A stretch of DNA of 37,024 bases. It comes from Archaeoglobales archaeon (GTDB lineage: Archaea > Halobacteriota > Archaeoglobi > Archaeoglobales > Archaeoglobaceae). The stretch spans positions 1-37,024 of the forward strand of contig JAAOZI010000039.1 of the NCBI GenBank assembly GCA_011605865.1, in the 5' to 3' direction. This document shows, in pieces, positions 7,564 through 17,700 of this stretch. Positions within the stretch are counted from its first letter, which is position 1; each line of letters starts with the position of its first letter. The notes under the pieces were generated by a model, which saw only the letters and a list, made by a program, of their open reading frames with translations, ran no database searches and was not told the DNA's origin. Made by a program: the position numbers and the translations under genes.

Positions 7564-7573
7564 TTTTTAAATA
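7564..7573 (+). promoter_or_regulatory. TATA box of the PAS-GAF gene
   Basis: TTTTTAAATA is about 26 nt before ATG 7595 but only a few bases before ATG 7577, which favours the later start and a leaderless transcript. Confidence 0.45.
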
Positions 7574-7594
7574 GTCATGTACAACAGATCAACG

Positions 7595-8818
7595 ATGAAC
7601 TTTGAAGAGTTGTTCAACAAACTACCAATAGCAATCTTTGTTTCCCGCAAGGATTTTGAATACGAGAATGAGAAAGCTAGAGAAATAGGGCTTAAAGAAA
7701 ACAGGGATAGTAGTTGCATACGTTTTAATAACAGCATATATAAAATTTTTCATGATAGAATCTTGGATTATGATGTATATCTTGCGGTCGAGCATCCTGA
7801 TAAAATTTCGGATGCTGAAAGACTCAGCTTGTATCTTCATTTTTTCAAGGAGGCAAAAGAATTTTCTTTCATATTGGACAGAAACGGGAGATTTATTGAT
7901 GTGAACCCAAGTTATGAAATACTTGGATTTAAAAAGGACGAACTTCTTGGGAAGAATTCGAGATTCATAGCATTTGAAGATCAGATTGAAGTTTTACGCA
8001 AGAACTTTGGAAAAGTTTTAAAAGGGGAAACTGTTAAGTTTACTTTCAAGGCTAAAGATGCAAAAGGAGAAGCAAGATACTTGGAAGTTCTTGAGTGGCC
8101 TAGATATCTGAATGGAGAGATAGTTGGAAGTGAAGGAGTTGCCAGAGATGTAACAGAAAGCAAAAAGCTGGAGATTGAACTTGAAAGAGTAAATAAGGCA
8201 CTAAAAATTCTTAATCAGGTGCAAAAACTGATCTTTAAAGAGAGAGATGAGTATTCGTTGTTGAGAAGGGTTTATCTAATGATGAAAAAGTTCGGAATTG
8301 AAATCCATGCATGGCTTATGGAATCAAATAAGCTCATAGAAGCTACACCTGGTGCTTCAAGGTGCAACGTCAAAACAGTTGAATTTTATTACGGAAAATG
8401 CCAATGTGGTGAAGCAAGGAATTGTTCTCTGATAGTACCAATAACTCATGAAGGTAAAATCCTAGGTCTAATTGCATTCTGTTCGATTGGAGAGCTTAGT
8501 GAAGGGGAGATTAGTGTTTTTTCACAGCTTGGGGAGGATTTAGGATTTGCAATGAACCACTATCAGGTAGAGAGGCACAAAAAGATAATGTCCGAAATCC
8601 TAGTGGAAAATCTGAAACAGTTCGAAAAACTTGCAGATAAGTTGAGAAACCCTCTTGCAATTGCGTTGGGATATTTGGAGTTAGAAGAAGTTAGTTGCGA
8701 TGAGAAAATAAAGGAAATAGAAAAACAACTTAAGAGAATAATGGATACCATTGAAGATTTACGTTTTCAGGAAGTTATGACATTTCTCCTCACAAAAACT
8801 TCTGAAAAGAAAGTTTAG
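7595..8818 (+). CDS. PAS-GAF sensor protein with degenerate kinase-type helix and no ATPase domain
   Basis: About 407 residues. Residues of about 85-195 form a PAS domain (FILDRNGRFIDVNPSYEIL, then GVARDVTESKKLE). Residues of about 200-335 form a GAF-like domain containing a Cys cluster, C269-x-C271 and C277. The C-terminus has a dimerisation-like helix, KLRNPLAIALGYLELEE, that resembles the HisKA box, but Lys stands where the phospho-acceptor His is expected, and the protein ends without any HATPase domain. It is therefore not a normal histidine kinase; it may signal through a partner. It is divergent from the pentaheme cytochrome. ATG 7577 is an alternative start. Confidence 0.78.
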   Translation: MNFEELFNKLPIAIFVSRKDFEYENEKAREIGLKENRDSSCIRFNNSIYKIFHDRILDYDVYLAVEHPDKISDAERLSLYLHFFKEAKEFSFILDRNGRFIDVNPSYEILGFKKDELLGKNSRFIAFEDQIEVLRKNFGKVLKGETVKFTFKAKDAKGEARYLEVLEWPRYLNGEIVGSEGVARDVTESKKLEIELERVNKALKILNQVQKLIFKERDEYSLLRRVYLMMKKFGIEIHAWLMESNKLIEATPGASRCNVKTVEFYYGKCQCGEARNCSLIVPITHEGKILGLIAFCSIGELSEGEISVFSQLGEDLGFAMNHYQVERHKKIMSEILVENLKQFEKLADKLRNPLAIALGYLELEEVSCDEKIKEIEKQLKRIMDTIEDLRFQEVMTFLLTKTSEKKV

Positions 8819-8941
8819 TAAATTTTTTGATTATAAACTAATCTTGTTTTGGATAACTTTAAATATTGCCGAGTATATCAATAAAACCGGAAAATCCTTA
8901 AAAGAAAGTGTGATTAAAAGAACGAAATAAACCTAGTAAAT

Positions 8942-9391
8942 ATGGCTAGGATAGATGAAGTCGATATCGCAATATTGAAGGAGTTGCAAGAAGATGCAAG
9001 GAAAAGTTTGAAGGAGATAGCCGAAAAAGTCGGAGTTGCTGAGGGAACTGTTTATAATAGAATAAACAAGATGAAGAGCCTTGGAGTTATAAAAAAATTC
9101 ATTCCTGTTATAGATTACCCAAAACTTGGCTATGAAATAACAGCAATACTCGGGATTACTGCTGAAGGTGGACAAATAGTTGAGATCGAGAAGGAAATTG
9201 CTAAAGAAAAAAATGTGACTGCTGTTTACGATGTAACTGGTGAGTTTGATATTTTAGTTGTGGCAAAATTCGAAAACAGAGAAAAATTGAACGAGTTCGT
9301 AAAAAGAATATTGGGAATGAGGAGTGTAAAGAGAACGTATACGATGTTAGTTCTGAACGTTGTCAAGGAGTCGCATATCATCGAACTTTAG
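8942..9391 (+). CDS. Lrp/AsnC-family transcription regulator
   Basis: 149 residues with the standard two-domain build: an N-terminal winged helix-turn-helix (VDIAILKELQEDARKSLKEI, VAEGTVYNRINKMKSLGVIK) and a C-terminal RAM/AsnC ligand-binding ferredoxin-like fold (TAVYDVTGEFDILVVAKF, RTYTMLVLNVVKE). Such proteins bind amino acids and regulate their metabolism. Its 3' end overlaps that of argJ by 4 bp in convergent orientation, which makes arginine or ornithine sensing possible but unproven. Confidence 0.9.
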   Translation: MARIDEVDIAILKELQEDARKSLKEIAEKVGVAEGTVYNRINKMKSLGVIKKFIPVIDYPKLGYEITAILGITAEGGQIVEIEKEIAKEKNVTAVYDVTGEFDILVVAKFENREKLNEFVKRILGMRSVKRTYTMLVLNVVKESHIIEL

Positions 9392-10515
9392 GTTGTGTAT
9401 TCTGAATTTATCTTTACATATTCGTAGCTCAAGTCGCATCCAATTGCAAAGTCTTCATACACACCTTTGTGGAGATCTACGATTATCCTAAAATCTTTTT
9501 TCATCACTTCTTTTGCTTCCTCCTCTTTGCCAGTTATAAATCCTTTTTCGACCAACTTTACACTCTTTTCATCGTTTTCGAAAACTATGGTTATCTTATC
9601 GTCCACTTCTGCACCGCTGTATCCGATTGCGGAAACTATCCTTCCCCAGTTTGGATCTGAGCCAAATATTGCTGTTTTGACAAGCAGAGATCTTGCGATT
9701 GTTTTTGCCACAATTTCAGCATCTTTTTCATTTTTTGCCCCCTTAACAAATACTTCAAATATTTTTGTAGCTCCCTCGCCATCTTTGGCTATCTGTTTCG
9801 CTATGCTGTAGCAGACTCTTTCGAGTTCTTCCTCGAAGACGTATCTTTCAACCTTTTCTTTTCCAAGAGAGACTAAAAGCACCGTATCGTTTGTTGAGGT
9901 ATCCCCATCAACAGTAAGCCTGTTAAGCGGTTTAACGGCTTTTTTTAGCATCTCGTATAGTTCACCAGACTCAAACTTTGCCGTAGTAAATATGAAACAA
10001 AGCATAGTTGCAAGATTTGGGGCAATCATTCCAGCCCCTTTTGCAACTGCTGAAATCTTTGCTTTTTCGCTGTAGGCTTTTTTGATAAATTTATCGGTTG
10101 TTCTTATTGCGTTTGAAAATCTCTCTGCACACTCTTTGCTTTTTCCAAGTCCAGCAAAAACCTCAGGTGCTTTTCTTTTTATCCAGTCCATATCAAGTCT
10201 TCTCCCGATTACCCCTGTAGAAGCTAACGCTACTTCTCTTTCGTTGCAATTCAAAAGCTTGGATGCAATTCTGCACATTTCCTTCGCGTCTTCAATTCCT
10301 TTCTCTCCCGTGAAAGCGTTGGCATTCCCACTATTTACTATCAACCCTTTTGCGTATCCGGAGCTGATGTTTTCCTTACAGACTATAACTGGGGCAGCTT
10401 TTATTTTGTTACTTGTAAAAACCCCTGCAATAGCTCCTTTAAATTTTGCCATAGCCAGTCCAAACTTACCTTCTTTAATTCCATTACATAGGACCCCGAG
10501 GTCCGTTAGCTCCAT
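9388..10515 (-). CDS. argJ: Arginine biosynthesis bifunctional protein ArgJ
   Basis: 375 residues, typical for glutamate N-acetyltransferase / ornithine acetyltransferase. It moves the acetyl group from N-acetylornithine to glutamate and so recycles it in arginine synthesis. The autocleavage site is clear: KGAGMIAPNLATML, with Thr170 as the nucleophile that becomes the N-terminus of the beta chain. Upstream GVFTSNKIKAAPV and IVNSGNANAFTG, and downstream SDPNWGRIVSAIGYSG, are conserved family blocks. Whether it is mono- or bifunctional cannot be read from sequence. Divergent from pgk with a 57-bp gap that should hold both promoters. Confidence 0.95.
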   Translation of the reverse strand: MELTDLGVLCNGIKEGKFGLAMAKFKGAIAGVFTSNKIKAAPVIVCKENISSGYAKGLIVNSGNANAFTGEKGIEDAKEMCRIASKLLNCNEREVALASTGVIGRRLDMDWIKRKAPEVFAGLGKSKECAERFSNAIRTTDKFIKKAYSEKAKISAVAKGAGMIAPNLATMLCFIFTTAKFESGELYEMLKKAVKPLNRLTVDGDTSTNDTVLLVSLGKEKVERYVFEEELERVCYSIAKQIAKDGEGATKIFEVFVKGAKNEKDAEIVAKTIARSLLVKTAIFGSDPNWGRIVSAIGYSGAEVDDKITIVFENDEKSVKLVEKGFITGKEEEAKEVMKKDFRIIVDLHKGVYEDFAIGCDLSYEYVKINSEYTT

Positions 10516-10572
10516 ACTTGCAGTTTCTGGATCGATTAAAAAACTCTTTTAAACGGAAGTGGAACTCGTAAT

Positions 10573-11784
10573 ATGGACCTACCAACTTTGGACGATGCAG
10601 GTGAATTCAACTCCGTTCTGCTTAGGGTTGACATAAATGCTCCGATAGTGAATTCAACAATCTTAGATACATCGAGGTTCAGAAGTCATGTTCCAACGTT
10701 GCGAGAGCTCGAAGATAAAAAGGTTGTCATGCTGGCACATCAAAGCAGACCAGGAAGAAAGGACTTTACAACGCTTGAAGAGCATGCAAAGGTTTTTTCA
10801 AAAATTTTGGGAAGAAATGTTGAGTATATAGATGAAATATTTAGCAGGAGAGTTATTGAAAGAATCAAAAACCTTTGTAATGGCGAAATTCTATTACTAG
10901 AGAACGTTCGCTTTTACTCAGAAGAACAACTTGAAAGAAGCGCTGAAGAACATGCGGAGTCAATTATGGTTCGAAGACTGAGCCATCTTTTCGACATCTT
11001 TGTAAACGATGCTTTTTCTGCGTTTCATAGAAGTCATGCCTCTCTGGTCGGTTTCATTCCGGTTCTACCAACTTTCATAGGCAGACTCGCTGAAAAAGAA
11101 ATAAAAGCTTTAAGCCGAGCTTTAAGGCCCGGAAGGACCGCATTTGTTCTTGGAGGAGCCAAGATAAAAGATCCTATTAAAGTCATGAAAAACGTCTTGC
11201 AAAATGGGATAGCTGAAAAAGTTTTTCTGACTGGAGTCATTGCCAATTACTTCCTAACACTGAAGGGAAAGGATTTAGGTGAAGAGAATAAGAAAGTGAT
11301 AGAGGAGAACAAAGAAGGTGTAAAAGACGAGGAAGCAAAAGCCCTACTCGAAAAATATGGTGATAAAATAGTTCTTCCAGTTGATTTCGGCGTAGAAGAT
11401 GGAGGCTTAAGAAAAGATGTTTTGGTAAATGATTTTGATGGGAGGGGAAAAATAAAGGATATCGGAATCGAAACCGTTAATGAGTATACTTCGAAGATTT
11501 CTGAGTTTGAAACAGTTGTGATCAATGGTACAGCTGGAGTTTACGAAGACAGCAAGTTCTCGCTTGGCACATACGAGATATTGAAGGCCGCCTCGAAAAC
11601 ATATGCAATAGTTGGAGGAGGTCATACGGCTTCGGCTGCAAATTTGTTTGGCCTTTCAGAGAAGATAGCACACATTTCAATAGCTGGTGGAGCCTGTATT
11701 AGGTTTTTAAGCGGTGAAAAGCTTCCTGTAATAGAAAAGATAAGAGAATACTGGGAAAATAAATGGAAAGTAAAGAGGAGGTGA
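10573..11784 (+). CDS. pgk: Phosphoglycerate kinase (archaeal)
   Basis: 403 residues. It interconverts 1,3-bisphosphoglycerate and 3-phosphoglycerate, forming or using ATP in glycolysis or gluconeogenesis. The substrate loop LLRVDINAPIV, AHQSRPGR, the ENVRFYSEE and FVNDAFSAFHRSHAS blocks, GGAKIKDP and the C-terminal VGGGHTASAANLFG are all present in the right order. TATA-like CTTTTAAAC lies upstream. The stop codon TGA at 11782-11784 overlaps the end of the repeat element F, so the last few residues (WKVKRR) could have been shaped by insertion. Confidence 0.95.
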   Translation: MDLPTLDDAGEFNSVLLRVDINAPIVNSTILDTSRFRSHVPTLRELEDKKVVMLAHQSRPGRKDFTTLEEHAKVFSKILGRNVEYIDEIFSRRVIERIKNLCNGEILLLENVRFYSEEQLERSAEEHAESIMVRRLSHLFDIFVNDAFSAFHRSHASLVGFIPVLPTFIGRLAEKEIKALSRALRPGRTAFVLGGAKIKDPIKVMKNVLQNGIAEKVFLTGVIANYFLTLKGKDLGEENKKVIEENKEGVKDEEAKALLEKYGDKIVLPVDFGVEDGGLRKDVLVNDFDGRGKIKDIGIETVNEYTSKISEFETVVINGTAGVYEDSKFSLGTYEILKAASKTYAIVGGGHTASAANLFGLSEKIAHISIAGGACIRFLSGEKLPVIEKIREYWENKWKVKRR

Positions 11785-11822
11785 GCTATCACACCTTTAA
11801 AGGCGAGATTTCCGGCGTTAAT
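11781..11822 (-). mobile_element. Right end of short TnpB-derived element (copy F)
   Basis: Read on the minus strand, AACGCCGGAAATCTCGCC, then TTTAAAGG and finally GATAGCTCAC match the right end of copy B at 30140-30181. Only the 3' portion survives; a mini-element follows at once. The terminal GTGAGC overlaps the pgk stop codon. Confidence 0.6.
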
Positions 11823-11829
11823 GGTGGTT

Positions 11830-11872
11830 TTACTACTGAAAGTCTCGTCTTTCAGGGCAGGGAGGAGGTCAG
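11830..11872 (+). mobile_element. 39-bp mini-element after TTAC (fused IS605 ends)
   Basis: TTAC at 11830-11833 is followed by TACTGAAAGTCTCGTC, a variant of the left end, and by TTTCAGGGCAGGGAGGAG and GTCAG, the right end. Same structure as the 40-bp mini-element at 4406. Together with copy F and remnant E3 it fills the pgk-SepCysS gap, and an open frame at 11763-11960 across these repeats is rejected as a gene. Confidence 0.6.
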
Positions 11873-11899
11873 ACCTCGTTTAGCGAGCATGTTGTCCAA

Positions 11900-11980
11900 G
11901 TTTAACTCTGAAGGCTTCATGACGATGAGAGAACGATCGAGGAAGAAAATTGAAAGCTAATGCCGGATCGGAAAAAACTA
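11900..11980 (+). repeat. TnpB C-terminal/3'-end remnant (copy E3)
   Basis: GGCTTCATGACGATGAGAGA, then GAAAGCTAATGCCGGATCGG align with the minus-strand remnant at 24070-24170 and with E1. The shared peptide sense FMTM...KANAG suggests decayed ends of a tnpB gene. Confidence 0.5.
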
Positions 11981-12015
11981 TTTTTAACCATAGGAGGCAA
12001 AATATTTTTAGGTAG

Positions 12016-13146
<1,131 letters not shown>

Positions 13147-13148
13147 AT

Positions 13149-13487
13149 ATGGGGATGAGGTTACCATCATCTCTGAGGAGTAGAAAAAGATATATTGCGT
13201 TTAGGATTATAGCTGAGAATAGCGTTGACGGAAGACTGCTCTGGGATGCGATGATGAGGAGTTTAAGCTCGTTGTTTGGTGAAATTGAGGCGGCAGGGTG
13301 TGAAATGAAGCTTGAAGAATTTGATGGACGAAAGGGAATCGTTTCGTGCAAGCTGGAAAGTCTGCAGAAGGTAATGATAGCTATTACGCTAATCGAAAGT
13401 GTCGGGAATGAAAAGGCGGGGATAGTAACTCTTGCTACGAGTGGAACACTAAGAAGTTGTAAGAAAAAATTGGGGGTGGTTTCATGA
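13149..13487 (+). CDS. rnp2: Ribonuclease P protein component 2 (Pop5 homologue)
   Basis: 112 residues, the usual size. Rnp2 pairs with Rnp3 (Rpp30) to support the catalytic RNA of RNase P in tRNA 5' maturation. The start RLPSSLRSRKRYIAFRI and the segment KGIVSCKLESLQKVMIAI fit the Rnp2/Pop5 family. It lies between SepCysS and psmA with 2-bp spacing and an ATGA overlap, the expected place in the archaeal exosome superoperon. Confidence 0.88.
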   Translation: MGMRLPSSLRSRKRYIAFRIIAENSVDGRLLWDAMMRSLSSLFGEIEAAGCEMKLEEFDGRKGIVSCKLESLQKVMIAITLIESVGNEKAGIVTLATSGTLRSCKKKLGVVS

Positions 13488-14224
13488 ATCTTCCGCAAAT
13501 GGGATATGATAGGGCAATTACCGTATTCAGTCCTGATGGCAGACTGTTTCAGGTTGAATACGCAAGAGAAGCCGTAAAAAGGGGAGCTACGGCAATAGGA
13601 ATAAAGACAAAAGAAGGAGTGATTCTGGTAGCTGACAAGAGAGTTGGTTCTAGACTACTCGAAGCCGATACGATAGAAAAGATCTACAAAATTGACGAGC
13701 ACATATGTGCTGCAACTTCCGGTCTTGTGGCTGATGCGAGAGTCTTGGTCGAGAGAGCAAGAATTGAAGCGCAAATAAATAGACTGACTTATGAAGAGCC
13801 GATAACTGTAAAGGAACTAGCGAAGAGGATATGTGACTTTAAGCAACAATTCACCCAATTTGGAGGAGTTAGACCATTTGGAGTTTCTCTGTTAATTGCG
13901 GGTGTCGATTTTGTACCCAAGCTTTACGAAACCGATCCAAGTGGAGCTCTGCTTGAATATAAGGCAACTGCAATAGGTATGGGGAGAAACATTGTAATGG
14001 AGTTTTTTGAAAAGGAGTACAGGGAAGATTTAACATTCGAAGAAGCTTTGGTACTAGCACTTGTTGCAATGGGAAAGAGCATAGAAAGCGAGCTTCAGGC
14101 CGAAAATGTGGAAGTTGGTTGTGTCAGAACTGATGAAAAAGTCTATCGTGAAATGAGCGTAGAGGAACTGAGAAAGTACGTTGAAAAAGCGAATGAAAGG
14201 ATAAGAGCTGAATTGAAGAAGTAA
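13484..14224 (+). CDS. psmA: Proteasome subunit alpha
   Basis: 246 residues. It forms the outer rings of the 20S proteasome and gates substrate entry. The N-terminal gate [20 protein letters not shown], the [16 protein letters not shown] block and the [15 protein letters not shown] region are unmistakable. It has no catalytic Thr, as expected for alpha. ATG 13484 overlaps the rnp2 stop. Confidence 0.97.
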   Translation: MNLPQMGYDRAITVFSPDGRLFQVEYAREAVKRGATAIGIKTKEGVILVADKRVGSRLLEADTIEKIYKIDEHICAATSGLVADARVLVERARIEAQINRLTYEEPITVKELAKRICDFKQQFTQFGGVRPFGVSLLIAGVDFVPKLYETDPSGALLEYKATAIGMGRNIVMEFFEKEYREDLTFEEALVLALVAMGKSIESELQAENVEVGCVRTDEKVYREMSVEELRKYVEKANERIRAELKK

Positions 14225-14225
14225 T

Positions 14226-14930
14226 ATGGTATCGCTTGAAAAAGCTGTTGTTGCAAAACTTAGAAAAGGCGGCATGGATTTCGAGATTCTAGTTGATCCT
14301 TACTTGGCTAGAGACCTTAAGGAAGGCAAAGAAGTGAACTTTGACGATTTGCTGGCAGTTGAGGAGATTTTCAGAAATGCTAGGAAAGGGGAGAGAGCAC
14401 CAAATGAGGAATTGCAGAAAGTTTTTGGTACAACTGATGTTAGAGAGATTGCAAGAACCATAATTATCGAGGGAGAAGTTCAGATTACTGCTGAACAAAG
14501 GAGAGAAATGCTTGAAGCGAAGAGAAAACAAATAGTTACTTTTCTAAGCAAGAATACTATAGATCCTAGGACTAACACCCCCCATCCTCCGGCAAGGATT
14601 GAGAGGGCTTTAGAAGAGGCGAAGGTTCACATAGATATTTTCAAATCCGTCGAGGCTCAGATAAAGGATATAGTTAAAGCCCTGAAACCAATTCTTCCTT
14701 TGAAATTCGAGGAAATGGAAGTTGCAATAAAAGTTCCGCCTGAATACGCAGGTAAAGCTATTTCAGCGCTCTATAAATTTGGGGGTGTGACTAAGGAGGA
14801 ATGGCAGAGAGATGGCAGCTGGATCTGCCTTATGAGAATTCCAAGCGGGATGTACGGAGAGCTGATGGATTTGCTTGGAAGAATTACTAAAGGAGAGGCA
14901 CTTACTAAAATTCTGAGGAGAATAGGATGA
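14226..14930 (+). CDS. SBDS/Sdo1 ribosome maturation factor
   Basis: 234 residues with the three SBDS domains in order: N-terminal FYSH domain ([30 protein letters not shown]), a helical central domain ([36 protein letters not shown]) and a C-terminal ferredoxin-like domain. It helps release aIF6 so that large subunits become competent. It sits between psmA and rrp4, its usual archaeal setting, with a 4-bp overlap with rrp4. Confidence 0.95.
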   Translation: MVSLEKAVVAKLRKGGMDFEILVDPYLARDLKEGKEVNFDDLLAVEEIFRNARKGERAPNEELQKVFGTTDVREIARTIIIEGEVQITAEQRREMLEAKRKQIVTFLSKNTIDPRTNTPHPPARIERALEEAKVHIDIFKSVEAQIKDIVKALKPILPLKFEEMEVAIKVPPEYAGKAISALYKFGGVTKEEWQRDGSWICLMRIPSGMYGELMDLLGRITKGEALTKILRRIG

Positions 14931-15604
14931 GAAAGATAGTTCTGCCTGGAGATTTAATTTCAACGAATCCAAAGGTTGCTGGATACGGTACTTATATCGA
15001 GGGCGATAAGGTTTATGCAAAAATTCTCGGTCTCTTTGATGAAGCAGAGAACTCCGCGAAAGTCATTCCGCTAAAAGGTAAATATATACCATCCATCGGC
15101 GATACCGTGATTGGAATTGTAAGAGAAGTAACAGCAAATGGTTGGAATCTCGACATAAACTCCCCTTACCAGGCATTTCTACCTTTGACTGAAAATCCAG
15201 AAACGAAACCGGGTAAAAAGCCAAATGATATCCTAGATCTCGGGGATGCTGTTATTGCGAAAGTTATTAACATAGATCCAAGGATGAGGGTAACTGTAAC
15301 AATGAAAGATAAGATTTGTAGGGCTATAAGGTTTGGGAGGATAGTTGCGATAAATCCAGCGAGAATACCGAGAGTAATAGGAAAAAAGGGTAGCATGATT
15401 AAGTTGCTAAAAAGTGAGCTTGATGTTCAGATAGTTGCTGGACAAAATGGATTGATATGGCTTAATGGGGATAGAAGAAAAATTTCTATCGCGGAGGAGG
15501 CTATTTATTTGATCGAAGAGGAAGCTCATACAGAAGGGCTAACAGACAGAGTGGCTGAATTTTTGAGGAGGAGAAAGGAATGTCTCGCCCAGAAAAATTC
15601 ATAA
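14927..15604 (+). CDS. rrp4: Exosome complex RNA-binding subunit Rrp4
   Basis: 225 residues: N-terminal beta domain with [19 protein letters not shown]1 domain ([20 protein letters not shown]), and KH domain ([19 protein letters not shown]). Rrp4 forms part of the trimeric cap that feeds RNA into the Rrp41/Rrp42 ring. The 3' end overlaps rrp41 by 25 bp, so the two are likely coupled in translation. Confidence 0.96.
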   Translation: MRKIVLPGDLISTNPKVAGYGTYIEGDKVYAKILGLFDEAENSAKVIPLKGKYIPSIGDTVIGIVREVTANGWNLDINSPYQAFLPLTENPETKPGKKPNDILDLGDAVIAKVINIDPRMRVTVTMKDKICRAIRFGRIVAINPARIPRVIGKKGSMIKLLKSELDVQIVAGQNGLIWLNGDRRKISIAEEAIYLIEEEAHTEGLTDRVAEFLRRRKECLAQKNS

Positions 15605-16314
15605 TAGACGGTAAAAGGCTAGACGGAAGAACTCCTGATCAGCTTAGACCTATCAAAATAGAAGTCGATTACCTTAAGAGGGCTGACGGTTCATGCTATT
15701 TGGAAATGGGTAAAAACAGAGTAGTAGCAGCAGTTTATGGGCCTAGAGAAGTTCATCCAAGACATCTACAAGACCCTACTAAAGCTATAATAAGATATCG
15801 CTACAATATGGCCCCATTTAGTGTTGAGGAACGAAAAAGACCAGGTCCAGACAGAAGGAGCATAGAAATTTCGAAAGTGAGTAAGGAAGCTTTTGAGGCC
15901 GTGATAATGAAAGAGCTTTTTCCAAGGAGCGCAATAGATATATTCGTAGAGGTTCTTCAGGCTGATGCCGGAAGCCGCACCGCTTGTATAAATGCTGCAA
16001 GCGTTGCTCTTGTTGATGCGGGAATTCCGATGAAGGGGATTTTGACTTCAGTTGCTGTTGCAAAAGTGGATGGGGTACTTGTTCTGGATCCTATGAAAGA
16101 AGAGGACAATTATGGCGAGGCGGATATACCATTTGCTTTCCTTATAAGGGGAGGAAAGATAGAGTCGATAGCTCTCTTGCAAATGGATGGCAAGATGACA
16201 AAAGAAGAAATAAAGGAAGCCATAAATCTCGCAAAGAAGGGTGCAATGGAGATATATCAGATGCAGAGGGAAGCTATAATGAAGAAGTTTATTGAAGAGG
16301 GAGAAAATGAGTAA
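15580..16314 (+). CDS. rrp41: Exosome catalytic subunit Rrp41
   Basis: 244 residues of the RNase PH fold. Rrp41 carries the phosphorolytic 3'-5' active site. The start [18 protein letters not shown], the arginine-rich [17 protein letters not shown], and the conserved [18 protein letters not shown] and [15 protein letters not shown] (with the catalytic acidic residue) are present. Overlaps its neighbours at both ends, consistent with equal production of ring subunits. Confidence 0.97.
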   Translation: MSRPEKFIIDGKRLDGRTPDQLRPIKIEVDYLKRADGSCYLEMGKNRVVAAVYGPREVHPRHLQDPTKAIIRYRYNMAPFSVEERKRPGPDRRSIEISKVSKEAFEAVIMKELFPRSAIDIFVEVLQADAGSRTACINAASVALVDAGIPMKGILTSVAVAKVDGVLVLDPMKEEDNYGEADIPFAFLIRGGKIESIALLQMDGKMTKEEIKEAINLAKKGAMEIYQMQREAIMKKFIEEGENE

Positions 16315-17101
16315 CGATATCCTTTCAGAGATAAAAAAAGACTATGTGCTTTCAAAGCTGAGAGATGGTGAGAGGATAGATGGTAGGAAATTCGATGAAT
16401 TTAGAAAATTAGAAATAAGAACTGGTTTAATCGGTAAAGCAGAAGGTTCGGCTTATGTAAAACTCGGAAATACACAGGTCGTTGTTGGTATAAAGATGCA
16501 ACCAGGAGAACCTTTTCCAGATGTTCCCGACAAAGGAGTTATAATAGTAAACGCAGAGCTCGTCCCACTTGCTTCGCCGATCTTTGAACCAGGTCCACCC
16601 GATGAGAATTCAATAGAGCTCGCGAGAGTTGTAGATAGAGGAATAAGGGAAAGTGAAGCGGTTGATTTATCAAAACTCTGTATAGAACCTGGAAAAAAAG
16701 TATGGATAATCTTTGTAGACATACACGCGCTTGATGATGATGGAAATCTATTAGATGCGTCTGCAATAGCATCTATTTGTGCTTTGATGAATACAAAAGT
16801 CCCAGCAAGTAGATTTGGCCTGGGAGAAGACTTCGATTTGCCCGTTAACGACATACCTGTAAGCGTAACATCGCTGATAATTGGAGACAAGTTTCTCGTT
16901 GATCCGACTAGAGACGAAATGAGTGTGGGTGAGCGAACTCTTACTGTTACAGTTGATAAGAGTGACAACATCGTTGCAATTCAGAAAAGCGGAGATTATC
17001 TGTTGAGCGAACCTTTATTCACAGAAGTTCTGGAAGTAAGCATAAGAGCCAGTAAGAAGATAAGAGAAGAAATTTTAAGGCAGTGTTCAAAGGCTTGCTA
17101 A
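16307..17101 (+). CDS. rrp42: Exosome structural subunit Rrp42
   Basis: 264 residues, RNase PH-like but lacking its own active site; it alternates with Rrp41 in the hexamer. Blocks LRDGERIDGRKFDEFRKL, GSAYVKLGNTQVVVGI and KVWIIFVDIHALDDDGN match the family. I choose ATG 16307 (ATGAGTAA overlap with the rrp41 stop, preceded by GAGGGAG) instead of an upstream ATG at 16292. The 3' end overlaps the convergent TFE gene by 15 bp. Confidence 0.96.
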   Translation: MSNDILSEIKKDYVLSKLRDGERIDGRKFDEFRKLEIRTGLIGKAEGSAYVKLGNTQVVVGIKMQPGEPFPDVPDKGVIIVNAELVPLASPIFEPGPPDENSIELARVVDRGIRESEAVDLSKLCIEPGKKVWIIFVDIHALDDDGNLLDASAIASICALMNTKVPASRFGLGEDFDLPVNDIPVSVTSLIIGDKFLVDPTRDEMSVGERTLTVTVDKSDNIVAIQKSGDYLLSEPLFTEVLEVSIRASKKIREEILRQCSKAC

Positions 17102-17599
17102 AAGCTTTTCTATAGTCTCTATTTCCTCCTTTATTTTCTCAACGGCTTCACTGCGGTCTAAATACTGTAACATGCTCCCACATTTTGGGCAAGAAAAGTT
17201 ATTAGCTATTGCATCATCATAGCTTAATTTGACGCACATGTTTGGACAGATATAGTATATCATCTTTGTTTCGTTCTCTAGTTTTCTTTCTAAATTCCTT
17301 TTGGTTTTTTCGAGCTCCCTTTTAAGCACAATTCTTGCTTTATCGTAATTTATTTTCCAGTAGTATTCCATCCAGCCAGTTTCATCATCCTTTTTTCTCC
17401 TATACTCCGCCAGTCCAATTTCGTACATTGCGAAAAGTGCTTTTCTGATCTCGCTTATCTCTATCCCTAGTTCTAGGGCCAGTTGATCATCTGTGAACTC
17501 GTTTTTTATTCCTAAAGAATACAAGATTGCCCCTATTTCCCCTGCAACTCTTGAAACAAGTTCAGCAATTAGTTCATCTTTTCTCATTAGAGCTTTCAC
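17087..17599 (-). CDS. tfe: Transcription factor E (TFE, alpha subunit)
   Basis: 170 residues. TFE aids promoter opening by archaeal RNA polymerase. An N-terminal winged helix (DDQLALELGIEISEIRKAL, then YEIGLAEYRRKKD) is followed by a charged helix (VLKRELEKTKRNLERKL) and a C-terminal zinc ribbon (YYICPNMCVKL ... FSCPKCGSMLQYLD), then an acidic helix. Convergent with the exosome genes. Confidence 0.93.
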   Translation of the reverse strand: MKALMRKDELIAELVSRVAGEIGAILYSLGIKNEFTDDQLALELGIEISEIRKALFAMYEIGLAEYRRKKDDETGWMEYYWKINYDKARIVLKRELEKTKRNLERKLENETKMIYYICPNMCVKLSYDDAIANNFSCPKCGSMLQYLDRSEAVEKIKEEIETIEKLLASL

Positions 17600-17700
17600 A
17601 GTTATATCATTAAGTTATAGGTGTTATTTTAATTTTATGCACACACACTGTTTATACATTATTTTAAAATAAGTTTAATTTTGCAATTCAGTCGCAAAAA

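Noticed and set aside
9467-10552. Long plus-strand open frames opposite argJ
   Set aside because: Shadows of the conserved argJ gene on the other strand; no family features.
11763-11960. 65-codon open frame between pgk and SepCysS
   Set aside because: It runs across three unrelated repeat relics in different orientations, so it is a chance frame.
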